Positions 23,430 through 36,800 of a DNA stretch of 64,000 nucleotides are shown in pieces (the first letter of the stretch is position 1; each line of letters opens with the position of its first letter). The translations under genes were made by a program, and so were the position numbers. Under the pieces are notes generated by a model that was not told the origin of the DNA, ran no database searches, and saw only the letters and a program-made list of their open reading frames with translations. The stretch is from Owenia fusiformis (lineage: Eukaryota; Annelida; Polychaeta; Sabellida; Oweniidae), in NCBI GenBank assembly GCA_903813345.2, contig CAIIXF020000011.1, forward strand, positions 8,652,842 through 8,716,841. The letters run 5' to 3'.

Positions 23430-23757
23430 TAATACTCATTTTTATACTGATATCCAAGGGAAAAGATTAGCAGGCTAGGGATCTGTAAACCATTGAAGAA
23501 CCACTTACAATTCTATAAATAAGCTAGAGTGGGAAACATATAACTTCATCAAGATTTCATTATAAGCAATTTAAATGAAGGTCCATCTTACAAATAGCTG
23601 GACTTGTAATCTTGGATTCTAAGCCTCTCAAGAAGAGTCCTCAAATCACTAGAAATAATCTTTTTAGGTCACTACACCCTTTTGCCACTGAATTATGTAA
23701 CTCTAATTTGAATTCTTCTGACCTTTTTATTTCATGAAGTATTGTAATTTGTTTCAG

Positions 23758-24897
23758 ATTCTGAAGACGAAGTACTATTAAAACAAGACCATGTATAGGC
23801 AACAGAATCCCTATAGTAACCAGAACCAAAACAGCTATCAAGCACAGAATAATTTTGGTGACCAAGCACAAGGAAGCTATGCCAACCAAGCCCAAAGTAG
23901 TTATGGCAACCAAGCACAAGGTAGCAATGGATACCAAGGACAAGGTACCCATGGCAACCAAGCCCCCAATAATTATGGAAACCAAACACAAGTAAGCTAT
24001 GACAACCAAGCACAAAATAGCTATGGGAGTCAAACAAAAGGTAGCTTTGACAACCAAGGACATGGTAGCTTTGGCAACCAAGGACAAGGTAACTATGGCA
24101 ACCAAGGACAAGGTAGCTATAGCAACCAAGGACAAAGTAGCTATGATAACATGGCACAAAACACTGGTAGTTATAACAGTGGTAGTAGACCATCTAATAC
24201 TGGAAATATTTACCAGGGCGGTGATAGAATACAGAATCAAGACCAAGGTTATCAGAGTACACAGGGCCAGCATGGCCAGTACCAAAACACACAACAAAAT
24301 AGACCAGTATCAGGAAATTCATATCCAAGGGATGGCCAGGGATCTTACCAACACCAAAATCAGAATGATCCCCGTCTAGGCCCCTCTGCAGGCCCAAATA
24401 ATCGCAGTAACAAAGCTTTTTATCAAGATGAGACCGATGTAGAGCTAGAAAGACTACGTGCTCTCAAGGGAAGTGGTGGGGTTAGAGTTAAGACAAAACA
24501 GTCTCCAAAAACTCAAACAAGAAATATATCAGAACACAATCAGTACGCTGCAGAGGCGTCCCCCAGGCAGAGCTTGGGCCAGCACAATAAAAGTATGGAT
24601 ATGTACGCATTGTACCAAAGACATAAGTTTGAACCTTTTGAATATGTTATGGATTTGATTTCACTTTACAATGCATATGAGAAGGATTACAATAGTTTAA
24701 CTGCTGGGAAATTCTTCGAAAAATACACACATGCATACGTCGATGACCTAAAAAGGCGATATAAAAGAAATGAACGAACAAGGGATACATTTATGAAATA
24801 CAAACATTTGAAGGATGACCAGAACACTATGACAGCGAGAGACTTTGATAGGAAATACCCAAAGTTGAAACAAGAAGAGATCGTCACTCAGTACAAG
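23758..24897 (+). CDS. Exon 1 (coding): start codon, SYGQ-like tract and first helical repeats
   Basis: The acceptor TTTGTTTCAG ends at 23757, so a further 5' non-coding exon lies upstream. Coding runs 23791-24897 (369 codons, phase 0). The tract 23850-24160 is built on an eight-residue unit like GNQAQGSY. Later residues are rich in Arg, Lys, Tyr and Asp, with NSLTAGKFFEKYTHAYVDDL and NTMTARDFDRKY marking helical repeats one and two. Donor is AAG/GTAATT. The repetitive DNA gives long but meaningless antisense frames. Confidence 0.85.
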
Positions 24898-27800
24898 GTA
24901 ATTCTCATTGTTAGATTTATAACAGATCATATCTATTTCAGTGATGTAATTGACAGGATACCCTGATTCCCAATTAGTCATACTGGCCTCTGACCAATAC
25001 AGAAGATTCTAGTTTATAAATACTGTCAAATAATCATACAATCATACATGGAATAATAAAATGGTTGGAACTATACATTAATGATACATTGTTCTTTGTG
25101 TCAGGTACCTTGTTTCCTTAGTTATGGAATTGCATTTCCAGGTTGTCTCTATCCATCTTTTGACACAACTCACAAACACAGATCTACATCCTTCACATAT
25201 CAATAAAATCCAGAACCATTTTGTAATGGTTTTGGTCTCACATTTTACAAGACCTTACCTATCATATTTCTGTTTTGGACATTTAAGGATGGTGATATAC
25301 ATAATTATCACTGGTGATCCGCTCGATTATGCTGGTTACCGAAACGGTTCGTTTTAGTAACAAAATGTCGGAACGTCGAAGGTACGATTTTTCTTTTTTC
25401 CTTATTTCATGCGTTGTAGGCAGAATCCCAACGACGATTTTTCTCACAAACGTGTATCAGCATCATATGTTTTAGAAAATGTACATGTTTGCGAAAAATA
25501 GCTCAGAAGACAACAGAATCTTCGATTTAATTCCTCACTTAAGTTACATAAACGGTTTGGGTTAAAAGTGCAGATCTTAACTGTTTTTCGAAAAACCATT
25601 TATGTAACTTAAGTGAGGAATTAAATCAACGATTCTGTTGTCTTCTGAACTATTTGTTCGCAAATATGTACATTTTCTTAAACATATGATACTGATACAC
25701 GTTTGTGTTAAAAATGTTGTGGGAATTCTGCCTACAACGTGTGAAATAAGGAAAAAAGAAAAATCATACCTTCGATGTTCCGACATTTTGTTACCAAAAC
25801 GAATCGTTTCGGTAACCAGCGTAATCGAGTGGACCACCAGCGATTATAATGAAGGCGATATTTATCCAGTTACCATTATTTATTTTTTGCAGGCTATTCG
25901 GGACCATACTGAGCTGGAGGATCGTTACCACAGGTACTCTACTGATAAAGAAAGTCTTACAGCCAAAGAGTTCAATGAACGCTATGAATCAAGGTAAAAT
26001 ATGAGTGTTATGCATTATAATGTACAAATATCTTAACCTCTTGAATTCCAGGCTCTAAAATCAGTTGAAACCAGAGAATTTTTCATTTTTGCTACCTTTT
26101 GACATTTTACTACATACCTATACAATTTTAGATGCCTATCTTAGTAAAATTAGATGGCAGAGATCATTTCTACACAATTGTTGTGTAAATTGGATAAAAA
26201 TTGTTCAAAAACGACCAATTTTAGTGAAAAATTTTGTGACCGAATTCCCCCGTTTTCTGCTTATCCATGACTTTTGTTGAATTTTGAAAAAAATTTCAAA
26301 ATATTTTTGTTTTCGTACCGAAGCCCAACATATAACGTGACTTTCGATTGGCTGTTGTTGTTTGTTGAAATTACGGTGATTTTGATTGGCTATGAATGAC
26401 TCATTTCTTCATCGTCGTTTGCAAATCGAGTGCATTATCAGTATGCCGGATGCAGGAAAGAAATTGAAAAATCGAGCCGGCATCTAAGTCGAAAAAGTCA
26501 GCATGTTGAAAGTATTTTGGGACTCCGATATCACAAGGTAAACGAATTGGTGATAGTACACTATGCAGACTATGTGAAATGCCGATCACATTCGCGGCAG
26601 ATGCTTTATATTCGTTTTTAATTGACGTATTTCTGAATATGATTTTGAAAAGTGAAACTGTCATCAGACAACTGTATCATTTTTATCGCACCCTAAGGTG
26701 CTATATTGTAATCAGTTTGCCGGGCAGGCGGGCAGTTGGGCGGGCGGCGGGCGTCCCGAATAATCTTGTCTACAGGTTTCCAGCCAAACCGTTTGAGGGA
26801 TTCATTTGAAATTCTCAGGGATGTTTATACCTATGAAAGTTTAGAACTGATCAGTTTTTCGGCATTCCGGGTAAATGTTAAGGTGGCCATTTTGGATTTT
26901 CTGTCCTAATTAAATCTCGTCTGTCAAGGCTTGTCTACAGGTTTCCAGCCAAACCGTTTGAGGTATTCATTTGAAATTCTCAGGGATGTTTCTTATTAAT
27001 GAAAGTTTAGAACTGATTAGTTTTTCGGCATTCTCGGTAAATGTTAAGGTGGCCATTTTGGATTTTCTGTCCTAATTAAATCTTGTCTGTCAAGGCTTGT
27101 CTACAGGTTTCCAGCCAAACCGTTTGAGGGATTCATTTGAAATTCTCAGGGATGTTTCTTATTAATGAAAGTTTAGAACTGATTAGTTTTTCGGCATTCT
27201 CGGTAAATGTTAAGGCGGCCATTTTGGATTTTCTGTCCTAATTAAATCTTGTCTGTCAAGGCTTGTCTACAGGTTTCCAGCCAAACCGTTTGAGGGATTC
27301 ATTTGAAATTCTCAGGGATGTTCCTTATTAATGAAAGTTAAGAACTGATTAGTTTTTCGGCATTCTCGGTAAATGTTAAGGTGGCCATTTTTGATTTTCC
27401 GTCCTAAAATCATGTCTGTCAAGGCTTGTCTACAGGTTTCCAGCCAAACCGTTTGAGAGATTCATTTGAAATTCTCAGGGACATTTCTACCTCTGAAAGT
27501 TTAGAACTGATTAGTTTTTCGGCATCCTTGGTGAATGTTAAGGTGGCCATTTTGGATTTTCCGTCCTAAAATCTTGTCTGTCAAGGCTTGTCTACAGGTT
27601 TCCAGCCAAACCGTTTGAGGAATTCATTTGAAATTCTCAGGGATGTTTGTACCTATGAAAGTTTAGAACTAATTAGTTTTTCGGCATTCTGGGTAAATGT
27701 TAAGGCGGCCATTTTGGATTTTCCGTCCTAAAATCTTGTCTGTCAAGGCTTGTCTACAGGTTTCCAGCCAAACTGTTTGAGGGATTCATTTGAAATTCTC

Positions 27801-30800
27801 AGGGATATTTCTACCTATGAAAATTTAGAACTGATTAGTTTTTGACATTCTGGATAAATGTTAAAACGGCCATTTTGGATTTTTCATCCTAAAATCTTGT
27901 CTGTCAAGGCTTGTCTACAGGTTTCCAGCCAAACCGTTTGAGGGATTCATTTGAAATTCTCAGGGATGTTTCTGCCTATAAAAGTTTATAACTCATTAGT
28001 TTTTCGGCATTCTGGGTAAATGTTAAGGTGGCCATTTTGGATTTTCTGTCCTAAAATCTTGTCTGATAAATGTTAAGGTGGCCATTTTGGATTTTCCGTC
28101 CTAAAATCTTGTCTGTCGAGGCTTGTCTACAGTTTCCAGCCAAACCGTTTGAAACTGATTCGTTTTTTGGCATTCTGGGTAAAAGTTAAGGTGGCCATTT
28201 TTGATATTACGTCCTAAATCATGTCTGTTAAGGCTTGTCTACAGGTTTCCAGCCAAACCGTTTGACGGATGCATTTGAAATTTTCAGGGATGTTTCTAAT
28301 ATTATAGTCCTCCCTAAACCATCATTCTGCAGAAATAGTCTTGCTACTTGTAGAGATTGTTTAGTGAACATTCAAGGCTATATCTCATGTATGACCAGAT
28401 CATGTGCAAATCTTCCAGCAGCTACAAAGTATCTACAATCTCTATTTTGCATTTGGACACCATTTATACATCAATATACTTAAAATCCCCATATCCCTGA
28501 TCCAAGCATAGGTTGAAATCCCCCTACCAGTTATCCCTGATGATCTTTGTTAATATTGTACTAAACTAAATCTCATTTAAGAGTGGTTGTGGAGAAATAT
28601 GGTAAATGAAAAAAAAATTGGCCTGAGAAAAAATGATATGGATGGTTTAAATCTGGCTGGCCTGCCAAAATGTCTAGGTTAAAAAATCCTTAATTCACGC
28701 ACTGGAATACTCTGCCTAGCTATGATCAATCTTTGATTTTGAAATTGATTGTAGCTTTATCAGTCAAATATCTCTTTGATTTAATGCCTTTGTTATCTGG
28801 CAGGGAAACTCCAAGGTCAGGATTATTTAAGATTTAGGCCGTTTCACCAAATAGCTTTTAATAAAAACTTTCTATTCCTGAACCTTGAAATGCAATGGCT
28901 TAATGATTGTTCTAATGACTATTCTCTGTGTACTAGATACATAGATGACTTGGAGAAGCGCTACCAGGCATACCTATATGATCAAGACTTGAGACCTGTA
29001 GATGAACTGGACCATGTTGAACGTGAAACATTCTCCACAGCTCTCCCTAACCCTGCAGAACAGCCTAGTAATAGAGAAAAGGGACTACCTGGGTAAGGCT
29101 TTAATTTACATATAATCTTATTGCATACAGAACTTATAATAGCTGGTTTTAAAAAGCACTGATCTTGTCTAATTATCCCATCGAACGAAGTTCGGAGGGA
29201 TATAGGGAATGCGTCCGTCTGTCCGTCCGTCCGTACGTCCGTCCGTCCGTCCGGGCAATAACTCAAATACCGTTGGCCCGATTTTATTCATATTTTTTTG
29301 TACACATATACCCTATGGGGGTAGAAGTTCTGCTTGAAAGCTGATTTTCAAAATGGCTGCTCATTTCAAAATGGCGGCCATTTTAGTGCCGATTTTACAG
29401 TAATTTAGGTGCAATATGTAAAACTGTAATAGCAATATGTTTTAAATGTAAAAAAATTATAAAGGACATTAATAAAGCTACTAATGTAGATATTAAAAAA
29501 GCACATGGCAGCCATCTTGAAAAACGGCGGCCTTTTCTCGTTATTTTACGATTTTTGCTGTAACTCGAAAAGTAGTAGAGCGATTTTGTTCATATTTGGT
29601 ATGTGAATACTATAAGCATGGCACACTGTCCTATGATAGTTTTGGTAGAAGGTGGCCATTTTGAAAAAAATTTGAAAAATGGCCGCCATTTTAACATATT
29701 TTACTATAACTCGAAAAGTAGTGACGCGATTTTGTTCATATTTGGTATGTGAATACTATAAGCATGGCACACTGTCTAAAGACACTTTTGGTAGAAGGTG
29801 GCCATTTTGAAAAATGGCCGCCATTTTAACGTATTTTACTATAACTCGAAAAGTAGTGGAGCGATTTTGTTTATATTTGGTATGTGAATACTAAAAGCAT
29901 GGCACACTGTCTAATGACACTTTTGGTAGAAGGTGGCCATTTTTAAAAATGGCCCCATTTTAACTTTATTTACTATAACTTGAAAAGTAGTGAAGCGATT
30001 TTGTTCATATTTGATTTGTGAATACTCATGAGCCTTGCACACTGTCTCGTGACACTTCGGATAGTGTGTTATTTTACAAGTACATGTGTGCGATTTTTCA
30101 AAAATTTTATAGGTGGCTTCTTAAAAGCATATTATTTCTTCTGATGACAACTTGGCTAGTGAGCAACCATTTTGAAAATGGTGGCCTTTGTGGTGTGTTG
30201 TTTTATGATATTTGCTATATATTTTGTTTGTAAAAATGCCAGCCATTTCTGTTCGATGGGATTCGCTACGCTTTGGCGTTGCCGTTGTTCTGGTTATATT
30301 CAAAAAAGTATACTCCATCATATGGAGTGGAACACTTTTCAAAGTCCCAAGACCAACTGATTTAATGTTAAATAATCCTGTATAGGTCCTCTATACAGCT
30401 TTTAATCAGTACATATACTTGTAAAATTCAGATCGTAAACTTGATAAAATAGGTATATATTGATGATTCTGCTTCCACAACATGTAACAATACTTACTAA
30501 ATATATGATGAATGCCATTCTCTGAAAGGAATTTATTATCATGAATTGTATAGTTTTTTCATGATGAGAAGGAAATAGTCCTAATTTTCTCATTCTGTTT
30601 TAGCACATACTTGTTGGATGACCCTGTTGGCAATGGTAGACGTAAATCTGAACATGTTATGCCATCTCGGGAGCGAGAAAGGTCAAGGTCTTCTCATGAT
30701 GCAAATATTCCAAGCTTATCTCGTGATAGAGATCAATCCCAATCATCTCGGGACAGAGAGAGGTCCCTGTCATCACGAGATAGAGAGAGGTCCCAGTCAT

Positions 30801-33800
30801 CACGAGACAGAGAGAGATCCCAACCATCTCGAGACAGAGAGAGATCCCATTCAGCCCGAGAGAGAGATGGACCTTCAAGGCAAAATGATAACATAGTGAG
30901 CCCAAGGGTTGGAGGAGCTATTATAAGGGATAGAACTGGAGATGCTTGGTAGGTTTCTATAGTTCCAGTCTATGGTAATAACTTATCATCCCATTGAAAC
31001 TCTAGTAGTATGAATATTGAGAAGCTGTCCATTCATCCATATGTTCATTTATCCATTTGTAAAGTTGTTTGACTGATAACCCTGATAACCCTACAAGCTT
31101 TACACTGTTTCAGGCCACCTAGAAAACGTGTAATTGATCCAATTCTGGATTATGATGAACCAAGTGCTAAAAGGTCAGCCCAAAGTCAAAATGCGGACTT
31201 CTTAGGTGAATGTAAAACCCTCGAGCAGTCCATGCGTCCCCCCAAGAGTCAAGCAAACATACAGATGGGATTAAATGAGGCCCAAATGTCTAAATTGCGC
31301 CAAATTGAGAAGTCTGTGAAGCAGCATAAGGAGACAGAGAACCCAAATGTGCCCTCTTCAGTGAAACGTATCATTGATGATACAATGAAGTCTTTAGTTA
31401 GCCAACCCCTACAGGGTGAAGACCTGTCCCATGTTATGGGTACAGCCATGTTGAAGATAGCAAAGGAGCTGCAGGTTTGTGCAAATTTCTGAGAAAACAA
31501 ACTACAGTATTCTCTCTAATGAGCTCACAATTTCAATGAGCACACATGCAACCTTTATGTTGAATATGTTGTCAAAAACACAGATTTTGAACATAAGAAA
31601 AACAAAATATTGATTGATGATTATATTTAATGCGAAGAAAGAAATACAGTAGCTGAAGAGAATGTAAACCTTAGTGGAAAAACTAATGAAAATTTTTTTT
31701 TTCGGAATATTTTTTTTCTCAATTTTTGATATCTGACACTTTATAAAGGACAGGTGGCGGTAAACCCCTCTTTTAGCCCCCCTACAAAACAAGTATATAT
31801 TGACATGGAATTGAAGAGGAAGTATGACTTATTACTTAAAATGTGATTTCTGAGAATTTTGACATTTGACCTTGACATTAGGGTGGTTTAAAGGTCAACT
31901 TTGAGAGATGCTATTTTTGTCAAAATTTTGCCATTTTCTAATACAAGAAATGAAAGCTATTGGCTTTATTTTCATTGTGACTGATAATAAGACATGTGAA
32001 TGGAAATAAAAATATTCTTAATAAATTCTCACGGGCAATTACAAGAAAATCTTGAGAATAAATCCCCATATGGGCATTTTTAGGGGGACTAAATTTTCCT
32101 GTTTCAAAAATGAATGTTCTTGTTGCCTTTTGAGACTCCAACAGTATCTTAAGCATGTTTTAAGAGTTGGGATGTGATTACTGATTATTGTTTTAATGCC
32201 CATGGGCAATTAGGATAAAATGACTGCAATTAAATGCACACAAGGGCACTTCCATGAGAATGGATTTTCTTATTTCAATTGCATCTCACCAGTTTTCTAA
32301 ACATGTTTGCCATATTCTAAATAGTTATAGGGTTACTTTTAATAAATGCCCATTGGCATTTGCTTTGGAATTTGAAATTAAATGTCTATATGGACACTTA
32401 ATTTATAGTTATTTGCCGGTTTGCAGTTCCCATATTTGAAACACAAATAATTCAGAGAAATCCTCTTTCAATATATATCATAAAATATAAGGCAGCATCA
32501 TGTATAAATGGCATGACACTCAAAGGATTGCTTAAAATTCTCTACTTATACACGATTTAGAAAAACACTTAGGCCATTCAAAGATGTTTTTATAATTAAT
32601 GTCACTAAATTCTATGTTTTCAGAAAAAACAAAATGTTCCCATGTACGCTGTACTTGTAATGCATATAAATGACAAAGGGAATTGTGATCTTGGATTATA
32701 TTGTAGTGAAATGAGTTCCAAGATTGATTAAAAACTATGTGTATATAGGCTTCAGTATTGTCTTAATTAACAAGGTCATCTGAATCAAGAGGTGTGTTAC
32801 TTGCCTTCCCACAGTGTGTTATTGTATTTTCACTATCAAATAATATAAAAAAAACTTTAAATAAATAAAGGTTTTGTAGTTTTTAATATAAGGCCCTTCA
32901 TCAGAATGCCAACATATAATTAATTTTGAATGGCCTAATCTGTACATGTAGTTATGTAGTGTACATTTATGCCCAGGTTAGCAGCCATATTGAAAACATA
33001 AACCAGTCAGCCTTATTTTCATCACAAAATTTAAGTTTTAGTGGTGAGCCCACACTCCCACAACAATGATATTTGCAGGGAAGCTACCTCACAGTCTCTG
33101 CATTATACAGTTTCAATATCTTTTTTGTGGGAGTTTGGGCTGATGGTTAAATTTTCAATGAAAGGGAATGCGCATGATGCTAAAACTTGATAACAAAGTG
33201 AACAAAAATGACAATGTTTTCCAGATTTGCATTAGTAAACTTCATATATAGCTGGATTTTGTTAATGTTCTACTCCGAATGCTTGTATGCTATATGTTCC
33301 ATATAATAAATTCTATATAATGATAAATTTTAATATTATTCTTAGGGTAAACATAGTGTGTACCCATATTCAGACAGTCTTGTGATAGGGGTTCTTACTG
33401 CCAATTTTTCAAAGAATCTGAAAACTAATGCCACTTTTTGAAATTGCACATTTCAAGAAAAAAGGTTTATCTACAATTTGCAATCGGTTTTAAAAGTAAA
33501 TGGAAGAATGAGTTTTTTGGAAAAAGTCTAAGTGGACCAACAGTCTGTTAAATGGACCTGTTCTTTGAATTTGGAAATTGCACTGTGCGCTCATTTAAGA
33601 GAATATGGTATGCTCAGATATAATACATTTGCCTTTCATATAGCTGTATTTATGTGCTTAGATAAATAATGTTACTGGAGCCTCCCTAAAATGCTTGAAT
33701 AAACCAATTTGTCAATGTACAAAAAACAAATCCAACATTTATTTTGAATATCCTTTGACATGTTCATTGTCGAGTACTCAATTCCTTTTAATTGTGCCAC

Positions 33801-36800
33801 GCATTTTCAAGATATTTCAGAGTTCGACCTTTATCATCGAGTCCTTTTTGGTTCACACAGTGAGCCTATGGGATCGACCAGGCGTCCGTTGGTTGGTCCG
33901 TCCGTCCGTCCGTTGGTCCGTCCGTCAACATTGGCCGCACAAATTAAAACTGCTATTCGGATTGAGTCATATCCACAGTCGTTTTATGCATATCCATGAT
34001 GCCTATTTGACCTATCATCGCCATTTCCCAAGTTCGCCCGGTTTCCGAGAAATTGCTGATTTTGACGTCAAAAAGTCAAGTTTTCTGTAAATACTAGATG
34101 CTTTGTTGAAGTAGAACTTTCAAATAACTTGTAGTAGTTGCTGTATATGCAACTTATGTCCTCTGAAGATTTCAAAGCTCTTGGAAATACAGTTTTTGGT
34201 GTTTACTCTATAAAATTTGACAAAAAGTAGGACTTGGTCATTTTCAGGAAACTTTCTTATGTATAAAGTCAATGGCAGGTTTTGTGATTGACAAGTTTCT
34301 CAAAGTTTGCCTTATACTTGATCATTTCTTGCAATGAATTACATCATAACTAGATTTAAGCATTCCCTACATATTGCTCAATATATGTCAGCATCAAATT
34401 TTGACAGTTTTTGAGATATTTGACGTCAAAAAACAGTAAAAATAGTTTATTTTTCAACTTGCTTCAATTTGACGAAATTTTTTTTGAAAATCATCTACAA
34501 GTAACCAGGAGTTCAAATCTGACATTAGTTTTAGGATTTGACCTTTACTTGACCTTCAGTGACCTTTAAAGGGTCAAAAAAGTTGATTTTCAAATTGATT
34601 TTTGGATGTAAATTTTGGTCAGCTTAATCACAAAATACCTTACTGAGCTCTAAATAAGTAAAATTTTCAAGGTCAAAGGTCATAAAACTAGGTCACACAA
34701 CTGTGCTGTCTAAGTTTCTCAAAGTTCAAGACTACAAATCCAAATCAATATTTTTGTTTGAAAGTCTGGATATACATTCCTCTGAAGGTTCCAAACTGTG
34801 TGAGCACAGGACCGTGGGTCCTATTTTTTTATTTATATATGGAACTTCCATACTGAACATTTCAAAATTCTAAAATGGTGAAAAGTTGTGTATTTTGTCT
34901 GTATATGTAGGTAAAATCTCTGATATTTTAAAGCTGGTTCAAGAAATTACACATTAAACATAAACAGTTTATTTTCATACCATCAAAAGTTGTTAAGATT
35001 GCTTTCCATTTGAAATGTCTATACCTATATTGGGATCCAGGCCACTTTGAGCTAAGCATCTGCTCTTCACTCAGCGATTACATACTCTTTTTATTACTGG
35101 CTTCTGGATCGAAAGGCTCTGACCAACAATCCACCATTGACCCAGTGCCAACAAATATTATACGTGTAAATGATTGCGTGCTCTTTTTATTACAGGCTTC
35201 TGGAGGGAAAGACTCTGACCAACAATCCACCATTGACCCAGTGCCAACAAATATCATACGTGTAAGCAAGCAAGACCCAAAGGTAAGGAGAAATAATGGC
35301 ATTTTATATGAATTTAAAATGAATTTTTGTATATAGCCTTTGATCCATCCCACAATTTTGAAATCTAGTAGGGCACATTTACTGAAAGTCACATTATGTT
35401 TGCTTTGTTTTCAAAGAATCAGTTTAACAATATACCATACATTTACCAAACATGTGCACATATAGCTCAAATAAAAAGAAGTTTCAGTGCATCTGGAAAT
35501 ACGTTGACATAATACACTGCAAAGCAGCACACAAGCCATTATGTTTGTTTAACCACTTCTTAAAATATGTCTTGTACACAGATCTTACCTTTCCTTAAAA
35601 TACAAAAGATTCGCTAAATTATTCAAAAGAAGTTCATTTGACCTGTTTAGTAACATCATTCACAATTGTTTATTCGCTTTTAAAAAATTAATGCAGACCA
35701 TATTCAGATTGACAGTGGAAATATGGTCGAACGTTTGACTGTGAACGAGCAATAAAGTACAGAATATTGAAGGAATAATTTTATAACTAACTGATCCATT
35801 CCCTCTTATGCAATGACCATATTGTCCTGCAAATTGTGAATTGCTTCTGCTTAAAGTATGTTCCACTTGAAAAACACAAAATCCAAATTACTCAAAAATC
35901 CTTAAACATTATGTGTAATAATTGATTAAATTACATAGAAAGAATACTTTGTAATTTCTTATCTGTGGAGTTGCATGGGAAACAAACATAATATTAGCTT
36001 TGTCTGGCACTGTACTCTGTCTGATGTATTTCCAGATCACTGGAGACACAGAACCTTGGGGAAAATACACATATATTCTGAAAGACATTTTAACTATGAA
36101 GTGCTCAAGGAAACGAGAAAAGGCTACATCAGTACTTGTATATAAGCTGACCAAGCAACTAAGACATTTAAATAAACATTATCAAAGAACTAGTAGTAGA
36201 CAATCTGAGAGTTCCACCTCAAAGTATCCATTATTCCCCCCAGTATCTATTGAGTCAATACACCCTAAACAGACAGATCCAAGATCAAAGGTCTATGATT
36301 CTAAATCCTTATGGGGTAAAGAAAAACATGTATCCACTGTACAGTTAGGTAAGGTTAGTAGCAGTAGAAAGTATAATGATAGTGAATTGGAAGATGGTGA
36401 GATTAGAATAGATAGTGATTTTAGATCAGATAGAAGGTATAGTAGAGAGCATAGTAGAGATAGAGCAGATGGTGAAATTAGGAGAGGAGATGGTGATACA
36501 AGATATAGCGGAGAACATAGTAAAGAGAGAACAGAAAGATCTAAAAGTCCAGATATAGGTAGTCACCAACAACAGTCAGAAAATGATGTCCCCAAAGTAA
36601 AGTTCTACATGCCAAAGCCTGCTGGGGTTACAGAAAAACAAAGTCCTCGCAAGGAAAAGTCAAAACCTGCGAGGGTGGAGAATGCAGATACAAGTTTGAT
36701 AACTGAGACAAACATATCAAACCTGCTGAAATGGTTTGGTGTGAACACAAAAGGAGAAAGGGTGACATCAACTGGTAAAGACAGGCGTGAAAAGATTCCA

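Noticed and set aside
23641-24297. Minus-strand frames opposite coding exon 1
   Set aside because: Shadows of the SYGQ-coding repeats; hydrophobic LVLGCYSYLVLGC pattern follows from the repeat.
26430-26664. Possible small exon in the intron after exon 2
   Set aside because: Short frames on both strands; including it would break the clean phase between exons 2 and 3.
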